Shown piece after piece: positions 1 to 9,402 of a stretch of 64,000 nt of DNA; position 1 is the stretch's first letter, and each line of letters opens with the position of its first letter. The notes under the pieces were generated by a model. The model worked only from the letters and a program-made list of their open reading frames with translations, was not told where the DNA came from and searched no databases. Source of the stretch: Streptomyces sp. SKN60 (lineage in GTDB: Bacteria; Actinomycetota; Actinomycetes; Streptomycetales; Streptomycetaceae); the NCBI RefSeq assembly GCF_026236535.1, contig NZ_JAHTMW010000010.1, forward strand, positions 1 to 64,000. Direction: 5' to 3'. The position numbers and the translations under genes are program-made.

Positions 1-151
1 CTGCCACCTGTCGTTTCTCCCTGTCCAAACCGCCCCGCGCCGGGTAAGCGCGCGACGGCCACGAAGTGTGTGTGGGGACCTGCCCCCGCAGACCTGGAAC
101 CGTTCCGGGGCGGCGGACGCCGGTGGGCGTCCGCGTGCACCCCGGAGGCGA
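1..151. other. Intergenic left edge, downstream of yajC
   Basis: No gene is visible here. In related genomes secD and secF follow yajC in this direction, so secD probably starts just outside the window; this is inferred from known synteny. The only structure I see is a short palindrome around 96-106. Confidence 0.4.
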
Positions 152-613
152 TTACTTCGCCTCGGTCTCCCCGTCGGCCTTGCCGTCCTTCTCGACCTCG
201 GCGTCCGCCGGAGCGGCGTCCTTCTTGGTCAGGTCGGCCTTGGCCGCCCCCTCCTGGCCCTTGGCGTCGTCGGCGTCCCCGGTGAGCGAGGAGGCGTCGT
301 CCGGGACGACGGCCTCGGTCTCGCTGTCGTCGTCACCGTGGACGATCCGGTTGTACTCGGAGTCCTCGAGGACCGCGCCGATCGCGTTCTTGGCGTAGAC
401 GGCGTGCACGCCGGGCGCGACCTCGAGGAGAACGGTCTCGTCGCCGATCTCCTTGACGGTGGCGTACATCCCCCCGATGGTGCGTACGCCGGTGCCGGGC
501 TGCATTTCGTTCCGCATCTGAGCCGCCTGCGCCTGCTTCTTCTTGGCGGAGCGGGTCATCAGGAACATGGCCCCGATGAGGACGATGAAGGGGAGGAGGG
601 TCACGATGTTCAC
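152..613 (-). CDS. yajC: Preprotein translocase accessory subunit YajC
   Basis: YajC is the small single-pass subunit that joins SecDF at the SecYEG translocon. The 153-residue product starts with one hydrophobic segment (about residues 3-19), followed by the basic KKKQAQ stretch typical of the family. The C-terminal third is acidic and Ala/Lys/Asp-rich and probably disordered, which is usual in actinobacterial YajC. The start is GTG with a GAAGGA-type ribosome site about 11 bases upstream. It follows ruvB on the same strand after 176 bases and is probably followed by secD outside the window. Confidence 0.9.
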   Translation of the reverse strand: MNIVTLLPFIVLIGAMFLMTRSAKKKQAQAAQMRNEMQPGTGVRTIGGMYATVKEIGDETVLLEVAPGVHAVYAKNAIGAVLEDSEYNRIVHGDDDSETEAVVPDDASSLTGDADDAKGQEGAAKADLTKKDAAPADAEVEKDGKADGETEAK

Positions 614-789
614 GGGACGGGTTTCCTTCGCACGGTCGCGGAGGAACCGCGGCCTGATCTTCGGGGGTGGGTACGCCGACCAGAAAGGGCGGCAACGGCG
701 GAGTCTAGGCGAGTCCGCATCGATGGAACAACGCCCAGCATGGCACCGTGGTTCCTGACCGGGCGACTATCCGCGCCGTCACCCCTTCG

Positions 790-1878
790 TCACATCCCGA
801 ACAGCCCCGCTTGTCCCTTTCCCCCTCCGCTTCCGGCCCCGCCCGGGCCCGCTGCCTGCGGCGGAACCAGTCCGAGGTGGCTCCAGGCGGCGGGCGTGGC
901 GACCCGGCCACGGGACGTGCGCGCGAGCAGACCCTCCCGTACGAGGAAGGGCTCGGCGACCTCCTCGACGGTCTCGCGCTCCTCGCCGACCGCGACCGCG
1001 AGGGTGGACAGGCCGACCGGGCCGCCGCCGAAGAGCTTGAGCAGCGCCTCCAGGACCGCGCGGTCGAGGCGGTCGAGGCCGCGACTGTCCACCTCGTACA
1101 CGCCGAGGGCGGCGGCGGCGATCTCGCGGGTGATCACGCCGTCGGCCTTGACCTGCGCGTAGTCGCGGACGCGGCGGAGCAGCCGGTTGGCGATGCGCGG
1201 GGTGCCGCGGGAGCGGCCGGCGATCTCGGCGGCGCCGGCCGGGTCGACGGCGACATCGAGGAGTCCGGCGGAGCGGGTGACGACCCGTTCCAGCTCGTGC
1301 GGCTCGTAGAACTCCATGTGGGCGGTGAAGCCGAAGCGGTCGCGCAGCGGGGGCGGCAGCAGGCCGGCCCGGGTGGTGGCGCCGACCAGGGTGAAGGGCG
1401 GCAGGTCGAGCGGGATGGCGGTGGCGCCGGGGCCCTTGCCGACGATGACGTCGACGCGGAAGTCCTCCATCGCCATGTAGAGCATCTCCTCGGCGGGCCG
1501 GGACATCCGGTGGATCTCGTCGAGGAAGAGGATCTCGCCCTCCTGGAGGGAGGAGAGGATCGCGGCGAGGTCGCCGGCGTGCTGGATGGCGGGGCCGGAG
1601 GTGATCCGGATCGGCGCGTTCATCTCGGCGGCGATGATCATCGACAGGGTGGTCTTGCCGAGGCCGGGGGCGCCGGAGAGCAGCACGTGGTCGGCGGTGG
1701 CGCCGCGCTGACGGGCGGCCTTGAGGACCAGGTCGAGCTGCTGGCGCACCTTCTCCTGGCCGATGAACTCGCCGAGGTCCTTGGGGCGCAGCGCGGCCTC
1801 GACGGCCTGGTCGTCGCTCTCGGCGGCGGCGCCGACGATCCGCTCCGCGGCGGTGTCCGTCTCGTCGTCCCAGTTCAC
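790..1878 (-). CDS. ruvB: Holliday junction branch migration helicase RuvB
   Basis: RuvB is the hexameric AAA+ motor that drives branch migration of Holliday junctions together with RuvA. The 362-residue protein has Walker [10 protein letters not shown] at about 69-77, Walker B LFLDEIH with the acidic pair near 120-121, and the C-terminal winged helix. The final 25 or so residues are Gly/Ala-rich and variable. The start is GTG, reading VNWDDETD, with GAAGG upstream. It is separated from ruvA by 94 bases that contain a GC-rich hairpin (1946-1964), so ruvB may be expressed at a different level from ruvCA. Confidence 0.97.
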   Translation of the reverse strand: MNWDDETDTAAERIVGAAAESDDQAVEAALRPKDLGEFIGQEKVRQQLDLVLKAARQRGATADHVLLSGAPGLGKTTLSMIIAAEMNAPIRITSGPAIQHAGDLAAILSSLQEGEILFLDEIHRMSRPAEEMLYMAMEDFRVDVIVGKGPGATAIPLDLPPFTLVGATTRAGLLPPPLRDRFGFTAHMEFYEPHELERVVTRSAGLLDVAVDPAGAAEIAGRSRGTPRIANRLLRRVRDYAQVKADGVITREIAAAALGVYEVDSRGLDRLDRAVLEALLKLFGGGPVGLSTLAVAVGEERETVEEVAEPFLVREGLLARTSRGRVATPAAWSHLGLVPPQAAGPGGAGSGGGKGQAGLFGM

Positions 1879-1945
1879 GTGGTCTGCCTTCGTGGTGGTG
1901 GTGCGGTGGAAGATCCGGCCCGGCCGTCGTTCGAGGCGCGGGGGT

Positions 1946-1964
1946 CCGGGGGCGGAGCCCCCGG
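1946..1964. repeat. GC-rich hairpin between ruvA and ruvB
   Basis: An 8-bp perfect inverted repeat with arms CCGGGGGC and GCCCCCGG and a 3-base loop. From memory, palindromes of this GGGGGCGGAGCCCCC type recur widely in Streptomyces intergenic DNA. It could act as a weak terminator or mRNA-stabilising stem inside the ruv operon. Confidence 0.5.
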
Positions 1965-1972
1965 TTCGGACG

Positions 1973-2605
1973 TCAGCGGGCGCGGTTCAGCGTCTGCAGC
2001 GCCGCCCGCAGCAGCTGCGGGACCGGCGCCGAAACGCCGGAGGCGATCGCGGCCTCGGCCTGCGGGGTGACGGCGGCGACGGCCTCCTCGGCCTCGCGGC
2101 TCGCGTAGCCGAGGCCGATGAGGGCGGCGGAGAGCTGTTCGGTCCAGGGGGCGGGGCCGGTGGCGACGGCGCGCTGCTGGCCGACCAGGCCGCTGCTGCC
2201 GAGCGGGGCGCCGAGCTTGTCCTTCAGTTCGAGGAGGAGCTTCTGGGCGCCCTTCTTGCCGATGCCGGGCACGGCGGTGAGCGCCTTCTCGTCGCCGGTG
2301 GAGACCGCGAGGCGCAGTGCGTCGGGGCTGTGCACGCCGAGCATGGCCTGGGCGAGGCGGGGGCCGACGCCGCTGGCGGTCTGCAGCAGCTCGAAGACCT
2401 GCCGCTCGTCGTCGTCCGCGAAGCCGTACAGGGTGAGCGAGTCCTCGCGGACGACCAGGGAGGTGGCCAGGCGCGCGTGCTCGCCGATCCGGAGGCCCGC
2501 GATGGTGTTCGGGGTGCACTGGACGGCCATGCCGACGCCGCCGACCTCGACGACGGCGGTCGTGGGGGCGAGGGCGGCGACCGGGCCGCTGACGAAGGCG
2601 ATCAT
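1973..2605 (-). CDS. ruvA: Holliday junction DNA-binding subunit RuvA
   Basis: RuvA tetramers bind four-way junctions and load RuvB. The 210-residue product starts MIAFVSGPV with the N-terminal OB-fold. Two helix-hairpin-helix motifs follow ([13 protein letters not shown] and [13 protein letters not shown]), and the C-terminal domain that contacts RuvB ends LNRAR. The ATG overlaps the TGA of ruvC by 4 bp (ATGA), so the two are translationally coupled. Confidence 0.97.
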   Translation of the reverse strand: MIAFVSGPVAALAPTTAVVEVGGVGMAVQCTPNTIAGLRIGEHARLATSLVVREDSLTLYGFADDDERQVFELLQTASGVGPRLAQAMLGVHSPDALRLAVSTGDEKALTAVPGIGKKGAQKLLLELKDKLGAPLGSSGLVGQQRAVATGPAPWTEQLSAALIGLGYASREAEEAVAAVTPQAEAAIASGVSAPVPQLLRAALQTLNRAR

Positions 2606-3132
2606 GACGTGCGGCCTTTCGAGGCGTGCAGGGCGACGGCCTGCTGGAGGCGGTTCTGGGCGGGGGCGCGCCAGATGTGGCAGATGGCGAGGGCGAGGGC
2701 GTCGGCGGCGTCGGCCGGCTTGGGCGGCGCGGAGAGCCGGAGCAGCCGGGTGACCATGGCGCCGACCTGCGCCTTGTCGGCGCGGCCGCTGCCGGTGACG
2801 GCGGCCTTGACCTCGCTGGGGGTGTGCAGGGCGACGGGCAGTCCGCGGCGGGCGGCGCACAGCATGGCGACGGCGCTGGCCTGCGCGGTGCCCATCACCG
2901 TACGCATGTTGTGCTGGCTGAACACCCGCTCCACGGCGACGAGTTCGGGCTCGAAGCGGTCGATCCACTCCTCGATGCCGCGCTCGATGCCGACCAGGCG
3001 GACGCCGATGTCGGCGTCGGCCGGGGTGCGGACGACACCGACGCCGAGCATGGTGAGCGGCCGTCCGGCGACGCCCTCGACGACGCCGACGCCGCACCGG
3101 GTGAGTCCCGGGTCCACCCCGAGTACGCGCAC
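2602..3132 (-). CDS. ruvC: Crossover junction endodeoxyribonuclease RuvC
   Basis: RuvC is the dimeric resolvase that nicks Holliday junctions. With the GTG start at 3132 the product is 176 residues, beginning [16 protein letters not shown]. The catalytic acidic residues are visible as D7, E68, D141 and D144. The GTG is preferred over the ATG 21 bases upstream because a GGGAGGGG ribosome site lies within that extension, about 6 bases before the GTG. It is the first gene of ruvC-ruvA-ruvB and has a RecA-independent DNA-damage promoter motif 34-56 bases upstream. Confidence 0.96.
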   Translation of the reverse strand: MRVLGVDPGLTRCGVGVVEGVAGRPLTMLGVGVVRTPADADIGVRLVGIERGIEEWIDRFEPELVAVERVFSQHNMRTVMGTAQASAVAMLCAARRGLPVALHTPSEVKAAVTGSGRADKAQVGAMVTRLLRLSAPPKPADAADALALAICHIWRAPAQNRLQQAVALHASKGRTS

Positions 3133-3165
3133 GCGGCCCCTCCCTGATCGCAAGTCTGTTTGTGC

Positions 3166-3188
3166 AGGCTATCCGCTGCCACTGACAA
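3166..3188 (-). promoter_or_regulatory. RecA-NDp (PafBC-type) DNA-damage promoter of ruvCAB
   Basis: On the minus strand the sequence reads TTGTCAGTG, then 8 bases, then TAGCCT. This matches exactly the mycobacterial RecA-independent damage promoter TTGTCRGTG-N8-TANNNT that is activated by PafBC. It lies between the yebC terminator and the ruvC start, giving a leader of roughly 25 bases. I see no LexA box (GAAC-N4-GTTC) here. Confidence 0.82.
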
Positions 3189-3199
3189 CGCGGCACAAA

Positions 3200-3238
3200 G
3201 CAGCGGGCCGACGGGGTGTGTCCCCGTCGGCCCGCTGC
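3200..3238 (-). terminator. Terminator after yebC
   Basis: A perfect 17-bp inverted repeat (3200-3216 and 3222-3238) with loop TGTGT, 15 bases past the yebC stop codon. It has no U-tract, as is usual in Streptomyces. It separates the pdx/yebC transcript from ruvCAB, which then needs its own promoter. Confidence 0.8.
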
Positions 3239-3253
3239 TGAAACTGCCGTGGA

Positions 3254-4006
3254 TCAGGCGTCGACCTTCGCCATGACCTCGTCGCTGACGTCGAAGTTGG
3301 CGTAGACGTTCTGCACGTCGTCGCTGTCCTCGAGCGCGTCGATCAGCTTGAACATCTTGCGCGCGCCCTCCTCGTCGAGGTCGACCTGGAGGGTCGGGAC
3401 GAAGCTGGACTCGGCCGAGTCGTAGTCGACGCCGGCCTCCTGGAGCGCGGTGCGGACCGCGACCAGGTCGGTGGACTCGCTGATGATCTCGAAGTTCTCG
3501 CCGAGGTCGTTGACCTCCTCGGCGCCGGCTTCGAGCACGACCTCCAGGACGTCGTCCTCGGACCGCTCGCCCTTGGGGACGATGACGACGCCCTTGCGGT
3601 TGAACAGGTACGACACGGAGCCCGGGTCGGCCATCGAGCCGCCGTTGCGGGTCATGGCGACGCGCACGTCGGAGGCGGCACGGTTCCGGTTGTCGGTGAG
3701 GCACTCGATGAGCACCGCGACACCGTTCGGGCCGTAACCCTCGTACATGATCGTCGCGTAGTCGACGCCGCCGGCCTCGAGGCCGCCGCCGCGCTTGATC
3801 GCCGAGTCGATGTTCTTGTTCGGGACCGACTGCTTCTTCGCCTTCTGCACGGCGTCGAACAGCGTCGGGTTGCCGTCCAGGTCGGCGCCGCCGGTGCGGG
3901 CCGCGACCTCGATGTTCTTGATCAGCTTCGCGAAGAGCTTGCCGCGCTTGGCGTCGATCACGGCCTTCTTGTGCTTCGTCGTAGCCCATTTAGAGTGGCC
4001 GGACAT
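3254..4006 (-). CDS. yebC: YebC/PmpR/TACO1-family regulatory protein
   Basis: A 250-residue protein of the YebC family. Members are described as DNA-binding transcriptional regulators, and more recently some as translation factors that help ribosomes through proline stretches. The start [14 protein letters not shown] and the three-domain length are typical. The acidic patch in domains 2-3 ([28 protein letters not shown]) is visible. It sits 62 bases downstream of pdxT and is closed by a strong hairpin. Neighbouring ruvC is the usual arrangement in bacteria. Confidence 0.93.
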   Translation of the reverse strand: MSGHSKWATTKHKKAVIDAKRGKLFAKLIKNIEVAARTGGADLDGNPTLFDAVQKAKKQSVPNKNIDSAIKRGGGLEAGGVDYATIMYEGYGPNGVAVLIECLTDNRNRAASDVRVAMTRNGGSMADPGSVSYLFNRKGVVIVPKGERSEDDVLEVVLEAGAEEVNDLGENFEIISESTDLVAVRTALQEAGVDYDSAESSFVPTLQVDLDEEGARKMFKLIDALEDSDDVQNVYANFDVSDEVMAKVDA

Positions 4007-4068
4007 CTGCCTGTCTCCTTCGCGTAACCAATTTCTGAACGAACCCCAGAGATCCTACAAGGATCGGG

Positions 4069-4659
4069 TCACCGCTCGGTGCGCACCATGTCCACAAAGA
4101 GTTGGTGGATCCGGTGATCGCCGGTGAGCTCGGGGTGGAACGAGGTCGCCAGGGCCTTGCCCTGCCGTACGGCGACGATGTGGCCCTCGTGCTCGGCGAG
4201 CACCTCGACCTCGGCGCCGACGGACTCCACCCAGGGGGCACGGATGAAGACGCCCTCGACGGGGGTGTCTATTCCTGCGACGGTGACCCCGGCCTCGAAG
4301 GACTCGTTCTGCCGTCCGAAGGCGTTGCGGCGCACGATCATGTCGATGCCGCCGAAGGTCTCCTGGCCCGAGCGCGGGTCGAGGATCTTGTCGGCGAGCA
4401 TGATCAGGCCGGCGCAGGTGCCGTAGACGGGCAGGCCGCCGGCGATCCGCTCGCGCAGCGGCTCCATGAGGCCGAAGAGCACGGCCAGCTTGGAGATGGT
4501 GGTGGACTCGCCGCCGGGTATGACGAGGCCGTCGACCTCGGCGAGCTCCTCGGGGCGCCGGACCGGCCTGGCCACGGCGTCAGCCGCGGCCAGGGCGATC
4601 AGGTGCTCCCGTACGTCGCCCTGGAGAGCCAGGACACCGATCGTGGGAGTGCTGCTCAT
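4069..4659 (-). CDS. pdxT: Pyridoxal 5'-phosphate synthase glutaminase subunit PdxT
   Basis: PdxT hydrolyses glutamine and channels ammonia to PdxS for de novo PLP synthesis. The 196-residue class-I glutaminase has the PGGEST oxyanion motif (about 49-54), the nucleophilic Cys82 in YGTCAGL, and the His/Glu pair in SFHPEL near residues 175-180. It starts 6 bases after the pdxS stop codon, so both subunits of the complex come from one transcript. Confidence 0.96.
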   Translation of the reverse strand: MSSTPTIGVLALQGDVREHLIALAAADAVARPVRRPEELAEVDGLVIPGGESTTISKLAVLFGLMEPLRERIAGGLPVYGTCAGLIMLADKILDPRSGQETFGGIDMIVRRNAFGRQNESFEAGVTVAGIDTPVEGVFIRAPWVESVGAEVEVLAEHEGHIVAVRQGKALATSFHPELTGDHRIHQLFVDMVRTER

Positions 4660-4665
4660 CGGTGC

Positions 4666-5580
4666 TTACCAGCCACGGTTCGCGTAGCGCTCGGCCTCGG
4701 GGAGGGTGTCGCAGTTGATGCCGACCATGGCCTCGCCCAGGTTGCGGGAGGCGTCCGCGATGACCTTCGGGTCGTCGTAGAAGGTGGTGGCCTTCACGAT
4801 GGCGGCGGCGCGCTTGGCCGGGTCGCCCGACTTGAAGATGCCGGAGCCGACGAAGACGCCCTCGGCGCCGAGCTGGCGCATCAGCGCGGCGTCGGCCGGG
4901 GTGGCCACACCACCGGCGGAGAACAGCACGACGGGCAGCTTGCCGAGCTCGGCGACCTCCTTGACGAGCTCGTACGGGGCGCGCAGCTCCTTGGCGGCGG
5001 CGAAGAGCTCGTTGTGGTCGAGGGCGCGCAGGTGGCCGATCTCGTTCTTGATCTGGCGCAGGTGGCGGACGGCCTCGACGACGTTGCCGGTGCCGGCCTC
5101 GCCCTTGGAGCGGATCATGGCCGCGCCCTCGGCGATGCGGCGCAGGGCCTCGCCCAGGTTGGTGGCGCCACAGACGAAGGGGGTGGTGAAGGCCCACTTG
5201 TCGGAGTGGTTGACCTCGTCGGCCGGGGTGAGGACCTCGGACTCGTCGATGTAGTCGACGCCGAGGGACTGCAGGACCTGGGCCTCGACGAAGTGGCCGA
5301 TGCGGGACTTGGCCATCACCGGGATGGAGACCGCGCCGATGATCTCCTCGATCATGTTCGGGTCGGACATCCGGGCCACGCCGCCGTCCTTGCGGATGTC
5401 CGCGGGGACCCGCTCCAGGGCCATGACGGCGACGGCGCCGGCGTCCTCGGCGATCTTCGCCTGCTCGGCGTTGACCACGTCCATGATCACGCCGCCCTTG
5501 AGCTGCTCGGCCATGCCGCGCTTGACGCGGGCGGTGCCGGTCTCGGGGGACTGGGCGGTGGTGGAAGGCGTGCTGGACAC
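4666..5580 (-). CDS. pdxS: Pyridoxal 5'-phosphate synthase lyase subunit PdxS
   Basis: PdxS condenses ribose 5-phosphate, glyceraldehyde 3-phosphate and PdxT-derived ammonia into PLP. The chosen GTG start gives 304 residues ([10 protein letters not shown]...). The TIM-barrel carries [17 protein letters not shown], the AKSRIGH active-site lysine segment and [16 protein letters not shown] at 5578-5580 is preferred over an in-frame extension upstream because GAGG stands 5 bases before it. It is probably co-transcribed with pdxT and yebC and perhaps with the upstream phospholipid genes. Confidence 0.95.
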   Translation of the reverse strand: MSSTPSTTAQSPETGTARVKRGMAEQLKGGVIMDVVNAEQAKIAEDAGAVAVMALERVPADIRKDGGVARMSDPNMIEEIIGAVSIPVMAKSRIGHFVEAQVLQSLGVDYIDESEVLTPADEVNHSDKWAFTTPFVCGATNLGEALRRIAEGAAMIRSKGEAGTGNVVEAVRHLRQIKNEIGHLRALDHNELFAAAKELRAPYELVKEVAELGKLPVVLFSAGGVATPADAALMRQLGAEGVFVGSGIFKSGDPAKRAAAIVKATTFYDDPKVIADASRNLGEAMVGINCDTLPEAERYANRGW

Positions 5581-5704
5581 GGGTACCTCACATGTGACAA
5601 CGGGGTTGACGACAAGAGTGAGGAAACAGGCCGCGAGCGGTCCACAGCAAGGGCCAATGTGCACCCGGTGGATCGTTTTCGCCGGTTACGAAGGTGATCG
5701 GCGC

Positions 5705-6247
5705 TCAGGCCGGACGATCCGCAAGTGCGACGGGGGGTTCGTCGTCCATTTCGAAGGCCATGGGGAAGGGGGCGTGGCCCGCGAGGCGGAACCAGCGGAC
5801 CTTGCGGTGCCGTCGCAGCGCCCGGGCCGCCCGTACGGCGTCGTTGTGGAAGCGGCGGGCCATCGGCACCCGGCGCACGGCCGCCGCGAGCTCCCCCGCG
5901 GCCTCCTCGCCGCCCGGCGCCGCCCGCACCAGCTCGACCTGCTCGGGCTCCCCGAACACGGCGCGCAGCGCCTGGCTGAGCTCGCTCTCGGCGACCTCCC
6001 GCTGGTCCTCCTCGGCCTGCCGGGCCGCGTGCGCCGCCTCGTACAGCACGATCGAGGCCGCCGGATCGAGCACGCCGGAGGTGGCGAGCTCCTGCGCGAC
6101 CGACGCCCGCCGCAGCAACTGCGCGTCCAGCGCGGCGCGGGCCGCGTCGATCCGCGTGTGCAGCCGGTCGAGCCGCCCGGCCGTCCAGCTGAGGTAGACG
6201 CCGATGAGGATCAGCGCGGCCACGGTCCAGATCAGGGTTTCGGTCAC
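5705..6247 (-). CDS. Membrane-anchored LemA-like hypothetical protein
   Basis: A 180-residue protein with one N-terminal transmembrane helix (LIWTVAALILIGVYLSWTA) followed by a helical, Ala/Arg/Glu-rich cytoplasmic or periplasmic region. This architecture resembles LemA-type proteins; the function is unknown. The GTG start at 6247 (VTETLIW) places the hydrophobic helix right at the N-terminus; the ribosome site is weak and a slightly longer start is possible. It lies between pimA and pdxS on the same strand, 74 bases after pimA, and is probably part of that operon. Confidence 0.75.
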   Translation of the reverse strand: MTETLIWTVAALILIGVYLSWTAGRLDRLHTRIDAARAALDAQLLRRASVAQELATSGVLDPAASIVLYEAAHAARQAEEDQREVAESELSQALRAVFGEPEQVELVRAAPGGEEAAGELAAAVRRVPMARRFHNDAVRAARALRRHRKVRWFRLAGHAPFPMAFEMDDEPPVALADRPA

Positions 6248-6321
6248 GGGCGCACAGGCTACCGGGGCGCGGGCGGCGTCCCCGCCCGCACCTCGCACTC
6301 AGACGCGCGGTGCGCGCCTGC

Positions 6322-7479
6322 TCACAGCCCCAGGCGTGCCCGCAGGCCCCCGCCCGCCCGTTCGTCCGTCGCCACCGAGGCCGCGCCGTCCGTCACCGTC
6401 TCGTAGACGGCGAGGATGTCCGCGCCGACCGTCGACCAGTCGAAGCGGCGGACGTGGGCCGAGCCGCGTTCGCGGAGCTGTTCGCGGCGGGGGGCGTCGC
6501 CGAGGAGGGCGACGGCGCGGGCGGCGAGGTCGTCGGCGTCCTCGTTGGCGAAGAGGTCGCCGGCGGCGCCCTGGTCGAGGACCTGGGCGAAGGCGTCGAG
6601 GTCGGAGGCGAGGACCGGGGCGCCCGCCGAGAGGGCCTCGACGAGGATGATGCCGAAGCTCTCGCCGCCGGTGTTGGGGGCGACGTACACGTCGACGCTG
6701 CGCAGCAGCCGCGCCTTGTCCTCGTCGCTGACCATGCCGAGGAACTCGACCCGGGAGCGCATCTCCTTCGGCAGGGAGGCGACGGCCTCCTCCTCGTCGC
6801 CGCGGCCGGCGACGAGCAGCCGGGTGTCGGGCCGCTCGGCCAGGATCTTCGGGAGCGCGCGCATGAGGACGGGCAGGCCCTTGCGCGGCTCGTCGATCCG
6901 GCCGATGAAGCCGAGCGTTCCCCCGCTCCACTCCTTCTTCGGCTCGGCCCGCGCGAAGAAGTCGACGTCGACGCCGTTGGGGATGACCACCGCGTCGCCG
7001 CCGAGGTGCTCGACCAGGGTGCGGCGCGCGTACTCGCTCACCGCGATCCGCGCGCTGATCTTCTCCAGGGCGGGCTGGAGGATCGGGTACGCGGCGATCA
7101 TCGCCCGCGAGCGCGGGTTGGAGGTGTGGAAGGTGGCCACGATCGGGCCCTGCGCCGCCCAGCAGGTGAGCAGGCCCAGCGAGGGCGAGGCCGGCTCGTG
7201 GATGTGGACCACGTCGAAGGTGCCCTCGTGCAGCCAGCGCCGCACCCGGGCCGCCGACAGGAAGCCGAAGTTGAGCCGGGCGACGGAGCCGTTGTACGGC
7301 ACGGGGACCGCGCGGCCGGCCGACACCACGTACGGCGGCAGGGGGGTCTCGTCGTCGGCGGGCGCGAGGACGGAGACCTCGTGGCCGAGCCGGATCAGAT
7401 GCTCCGCGAGGTCCCGGATGTGGAACTGGACGCCGCCCGGCACGTCCCAGGAGTACGGGCAGACGATCCCGATCTTCAC
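6322..7479 (-). CDS. pimA: Phosphatidyl-myo-inositol alpha-mannosyltransferase PimA
   Basis: A GT4 glycosyltransferase that transfers mannose from GDP-mannose to the 2-position of phosphatidylinositol on the inner face of the membrane, the first step of PIM synthesis. The 385-residue protein starts VKIGIVCPYSWDVPGGVQ (the GGVQ loop that binds GDP and inositol). It has HIHEPASPS, GFIGRIDEPRKG and the donor-site motif GGESFGIILVEALSAG. The GTG overlaps the acyltransferase stop codon by 4 bp. Neighbouring PI synthase and the PIM acyltransferase support the substrate assignment. Confidence 0.93.
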   Translation of the reverse strand: MKIGIVCPYSWDVPGGVQFHIRDLAEHLIRLGHEVSVLAPADDETPLPPYVVSAGRAVPVPYNGSVARLNFGFLSAARVRRWLHEGTFDVVHIHEPASPSLGLLTCWAAQGPIVATFHTSNPRSRAMIAAYPILQPALEKISARIAVSEYARRTLVEHLGGDAVVIPNGVDVDFFARAEPKKEWSGGTLGFIGRIDEPRKGLPVLMRALPKILAERPDTRLLVAGRGDEEEAVASLPKEMRSRVEFLGMVSDEDKARLLRSVDVYVAPNTGGESFGIILVEALSAGAPVLASDLDAFAQVLDQGAAGDLFANEDADDLAARAVALLGDAPRREQLRERGSAHVRRFDWSTVGADILAVYETVTDGAASVATDERAGGGLRARLGL

Positions 7480-8432
7480 GCGGTCCGCTCCCCCTCCGGG
7501 CGCTGCTCCTCCGGACGCCCGTCCTGGCCCTCCGGGCGCCGCTCCAGGTCCGCGAGCCACAACCGCTGCAGCATGTGCCAGTCCTCCGGGTGCTCGGCGA
7601 TGCCCTCGGCGAAGACGTCGGCGAGGGCCTGCGTCATGGAGGACGTCTTCTCGGCCCGCGTACCTGACCCGGGCGCCTCGATCGGGGCGTGCACCTGGCC
7701 CTTCATGACGTCCGTCTCGTCGTACCAGAGCGTCACGGGCAGCAGCAGCGCGCCGGTCTGCTGGGCGAGGATCGCGGGCCCGGCGGGCATCCGCGTCCGC
7801 TCGCCGAAGAAGGAGACCTCGACGCCCGAGGACGACAGGTCGCGGTCGGCGACCAGGCAGACCAGGCCGCCGGCCCGCAGCCGGCGGGCAAGCGTGCCGA
7901 AGGCGGAGCCGCCGGTGTGCGGCAGCACCTCCATGCCGAGGGACTCGCGGTAGGCGACGAAGCGGTCGAAGAGGGTCTCCGGCTTCAGCCGCTCGGCGAC
8001 GGTGGTGAAGGGCACGCCGAGCGCCCGGGTCACCCACACCCCCGCGAGGTCCCAGTTCGCCATGTGCGGCAGGGCGAGGATGACGCCCCGGTCGGAGGCG
8101 AGCCCGTCGGTCAGGTGGTGCACGTCCTTGGGGTCGAAGCTGCCCGCCGCCCGCTCCTTGCTCCAGGTGGGCAGCCGGAACGACTCCATCCAGTAGCGCA
8201 TGTACGAGCGCATGCCGGCCTTCGACAGCTCCTGGAGCCGCTGCGGCGTCGGGTCGGGCACCACCCGGGCGAGGTTCGCCTCCAGGCGCAGCACGCTCTT
8301 GCCGCGCCGGTTCCACGCGGTGTCGGCGATGCGGCGGCCGAGGCCCTTCGCCACCGGCTCGGGCAGCTTCTTCACGGTGGCCCAGCCGAGCCCGTACAGG
8401 CCGTCGGCCACCCGGTCCTTCAGACCGCTCAT
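7476..8432 (-). CDS. Phosphatidylinositol mannoside acyltransferase (PatA-like)
   Basis: A lysophospholipid/HtrB-type acyltransferase of 318 residues. In mycobacteria the syntenic enzyme (PatA) acylates the 6-position of mannose in PIM1/PIM2. The LPHMANWDLAG segment carries the His-X4-Asp catalytic pair, and DRDLSSSGVEVSFFGERTRMPAG is the second conserved block. ATG at 8432 overlaps the PI-synthase stop codon (ATGA) and the gene ends overlapping pimA, so three enzymes of one pathway are translationally coupled. The Pro/Glu/Arg-rich tail of about 20 residues is variable. Confidence 0.9.
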   Translation of the reverse strand: MSGLKDRVADGLYGLGWATVKKLPEPVAKGLGRRIADTAWNRRGKSVLRLEANLARVVPDPTPQRLQELSKAGMRSYMRYWMESFRLPTWSKERAAGSFDPKDVHHLTDGLASDRGVILALPHMANWDLAGVWVTRALGVPFTTVAERLKPETLFDRFVAYRESLGMEVLPHTGGSAFGTLARRLRAGGLVCLVADRDLSSSGVEVSFFGERTRMPAGPAILAQQTGALLLPVTLWYDETDVMKGQVHAPIEAPGSGTRAEKTSSMTQALADVFAEGIAEHPEDWHMLQRLWLADLERRPEGQDGRPEEQRPEGERTA

Positions 8433-9088
8433 GACGTCGCCTCGCTCCCCCGGGCGGCGGCGTCCGCCTCCGCCGACTCCCTGCGCACGGTCACGACCCG
8501 CTGTCCGAGCGTCACGGCCGAGCCGACCGCCACGATCCACAGGGCGATCGGCAGCAGCACCTGGACGCCGGGCACGCCGAAGCCGTGCAGTCCGGCGAGG
8601 CCGGCGGCGACCAGCGAGATCACCAGGCGCTCGGCGCGCTCGACGAGGCCGTTCACGGCCACCGGCAGGCCGATCGATTCACCACGCGCCTTGGTGTACG
8701 ACACCACCTGGCCGCTGGCCAGGCAGAAGATCGCGACCGCGCACAGCACGTTGTCGTCGCCCTTGCCCGCGTACCAGAGCGCGAAACCGCCGAAGATCGC
8801 CCCGTCGGCGACCCGGTCGAGGGTCGAGTCGAGGAAGGCGCCCCAGCGGCTGGAGACCCCGGCCTGCCGGGCCATGTTGCCGTCGACCAGGTCGGAGAAG
8901 ACGAACAGCGTGATCACGATCGTCCCCCAGAAGAACTCTCCGCGGGGGAAGAAGACCAGCGCGCCGACGACGACGCCGGCCGTGCCGATGAGCGTGACGG
9001 TGTCGGGGCTCACGCCCCGGCGGAGCAGAAACGCGGCGAACGGTGTGAGGACACGCGTGAAGAACGCACGCGCGTACTTGTTCAGCAT
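8429..9088 (-). CDS. pgsA: Phosphatidylinositol phosphate synthase (CDP-alcohol phosphatidyltransferase)
   Basis: A 219-residue integral membrane enzyme joining CDP-diacylglycerol to inositol 1-phosphate. The CDP-alcohol phosphatidyltransferase signature D-x2-D-G-x2-A-R-x8-G-x3-D-x3-D is complete, with D66, D69, G70, A73, R74, G83, D87 and D91. About six membrane helices are visible. GAAGG precedes the ATG. Identification as the inositol enzyme rather than a PG-phosphate synthase rests on its coupling to the PIM acyltransferase and pimA, the same order as in Mycobacterium. Confidence 0.92.
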   Translation of the reverse strand: MLNKYARAFFTRVLTPFAAFLLRRGVSPDTVTLIGTAGVVVGALVFFPRGEFFWGTIVITLFVFSDLVDGNMARQAGVSSRWGAFLDSTLDRVADGAIFGGFALWYAGKGDDNVLCAVAIFCLASGQVVSYTKARGESIGLPVAVNGLVERAERLVISLVAAGLAGLHGFGVPGVQVLLPIALWIVAVGSAVTLGQRVVTVRRESAEADAAARGSEATS

Positions 9089-9402
9089 GGCCTTGTGGCC
9101 TTCCCGATGTTCGTGGGCCGCGCGGCCCCTACGACCACCGGCCCGCCCATCGTAGCCACGCGGGCCCCCGCCGCAGCGGCGGCACCCGCCCGCCGCGTCG
9201 CCCCCGCCGTGCGGGGCCGGCCGCGGGCCGCCGCGCGTACGACGTATGGACGCACCGTGACGTCGGTGCAAAGCTCGAAGGACAACCGCGGGCGTCGGTC
9301 GGAGCCGAGCCGCACGCGACAGGTGGCCGTACGCCGCCAGGTGCCGCCGCTCCCCCGGGGCCCGCGCCCCGCCTCACCGTACGAGCAGTCGGGAGGAACA
9401 TC
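9089..9402. other. Divergent intergenic region between PI synthase and the EF-G paralogue
   Basis: About 310 bases of very GC-rich DNA holding the start regions of two divergent genes. I see no gene. A 6-bp inverted repeat GCACCG/CGGTGC lies at 9252-9269. A clear GGGAGG ribosome site precedes the EF-G paralogue. No convincing -10/-35 pair is recognisable. Confidence 0.5.

Noticed and set aside
3133-3253. LexA box at ruvC
   Set aside because: No GAAC-N4-GTTC dyad. The damage promoter present is of the RecA-independent type.
5581-5664. Extended N-terminus of PdxS with a hydrophobic stretch (signal-like)
   Set aside because: PdxS is cytoplasmic; GTG at 5580 with GAGG upstream gives the standard protein.
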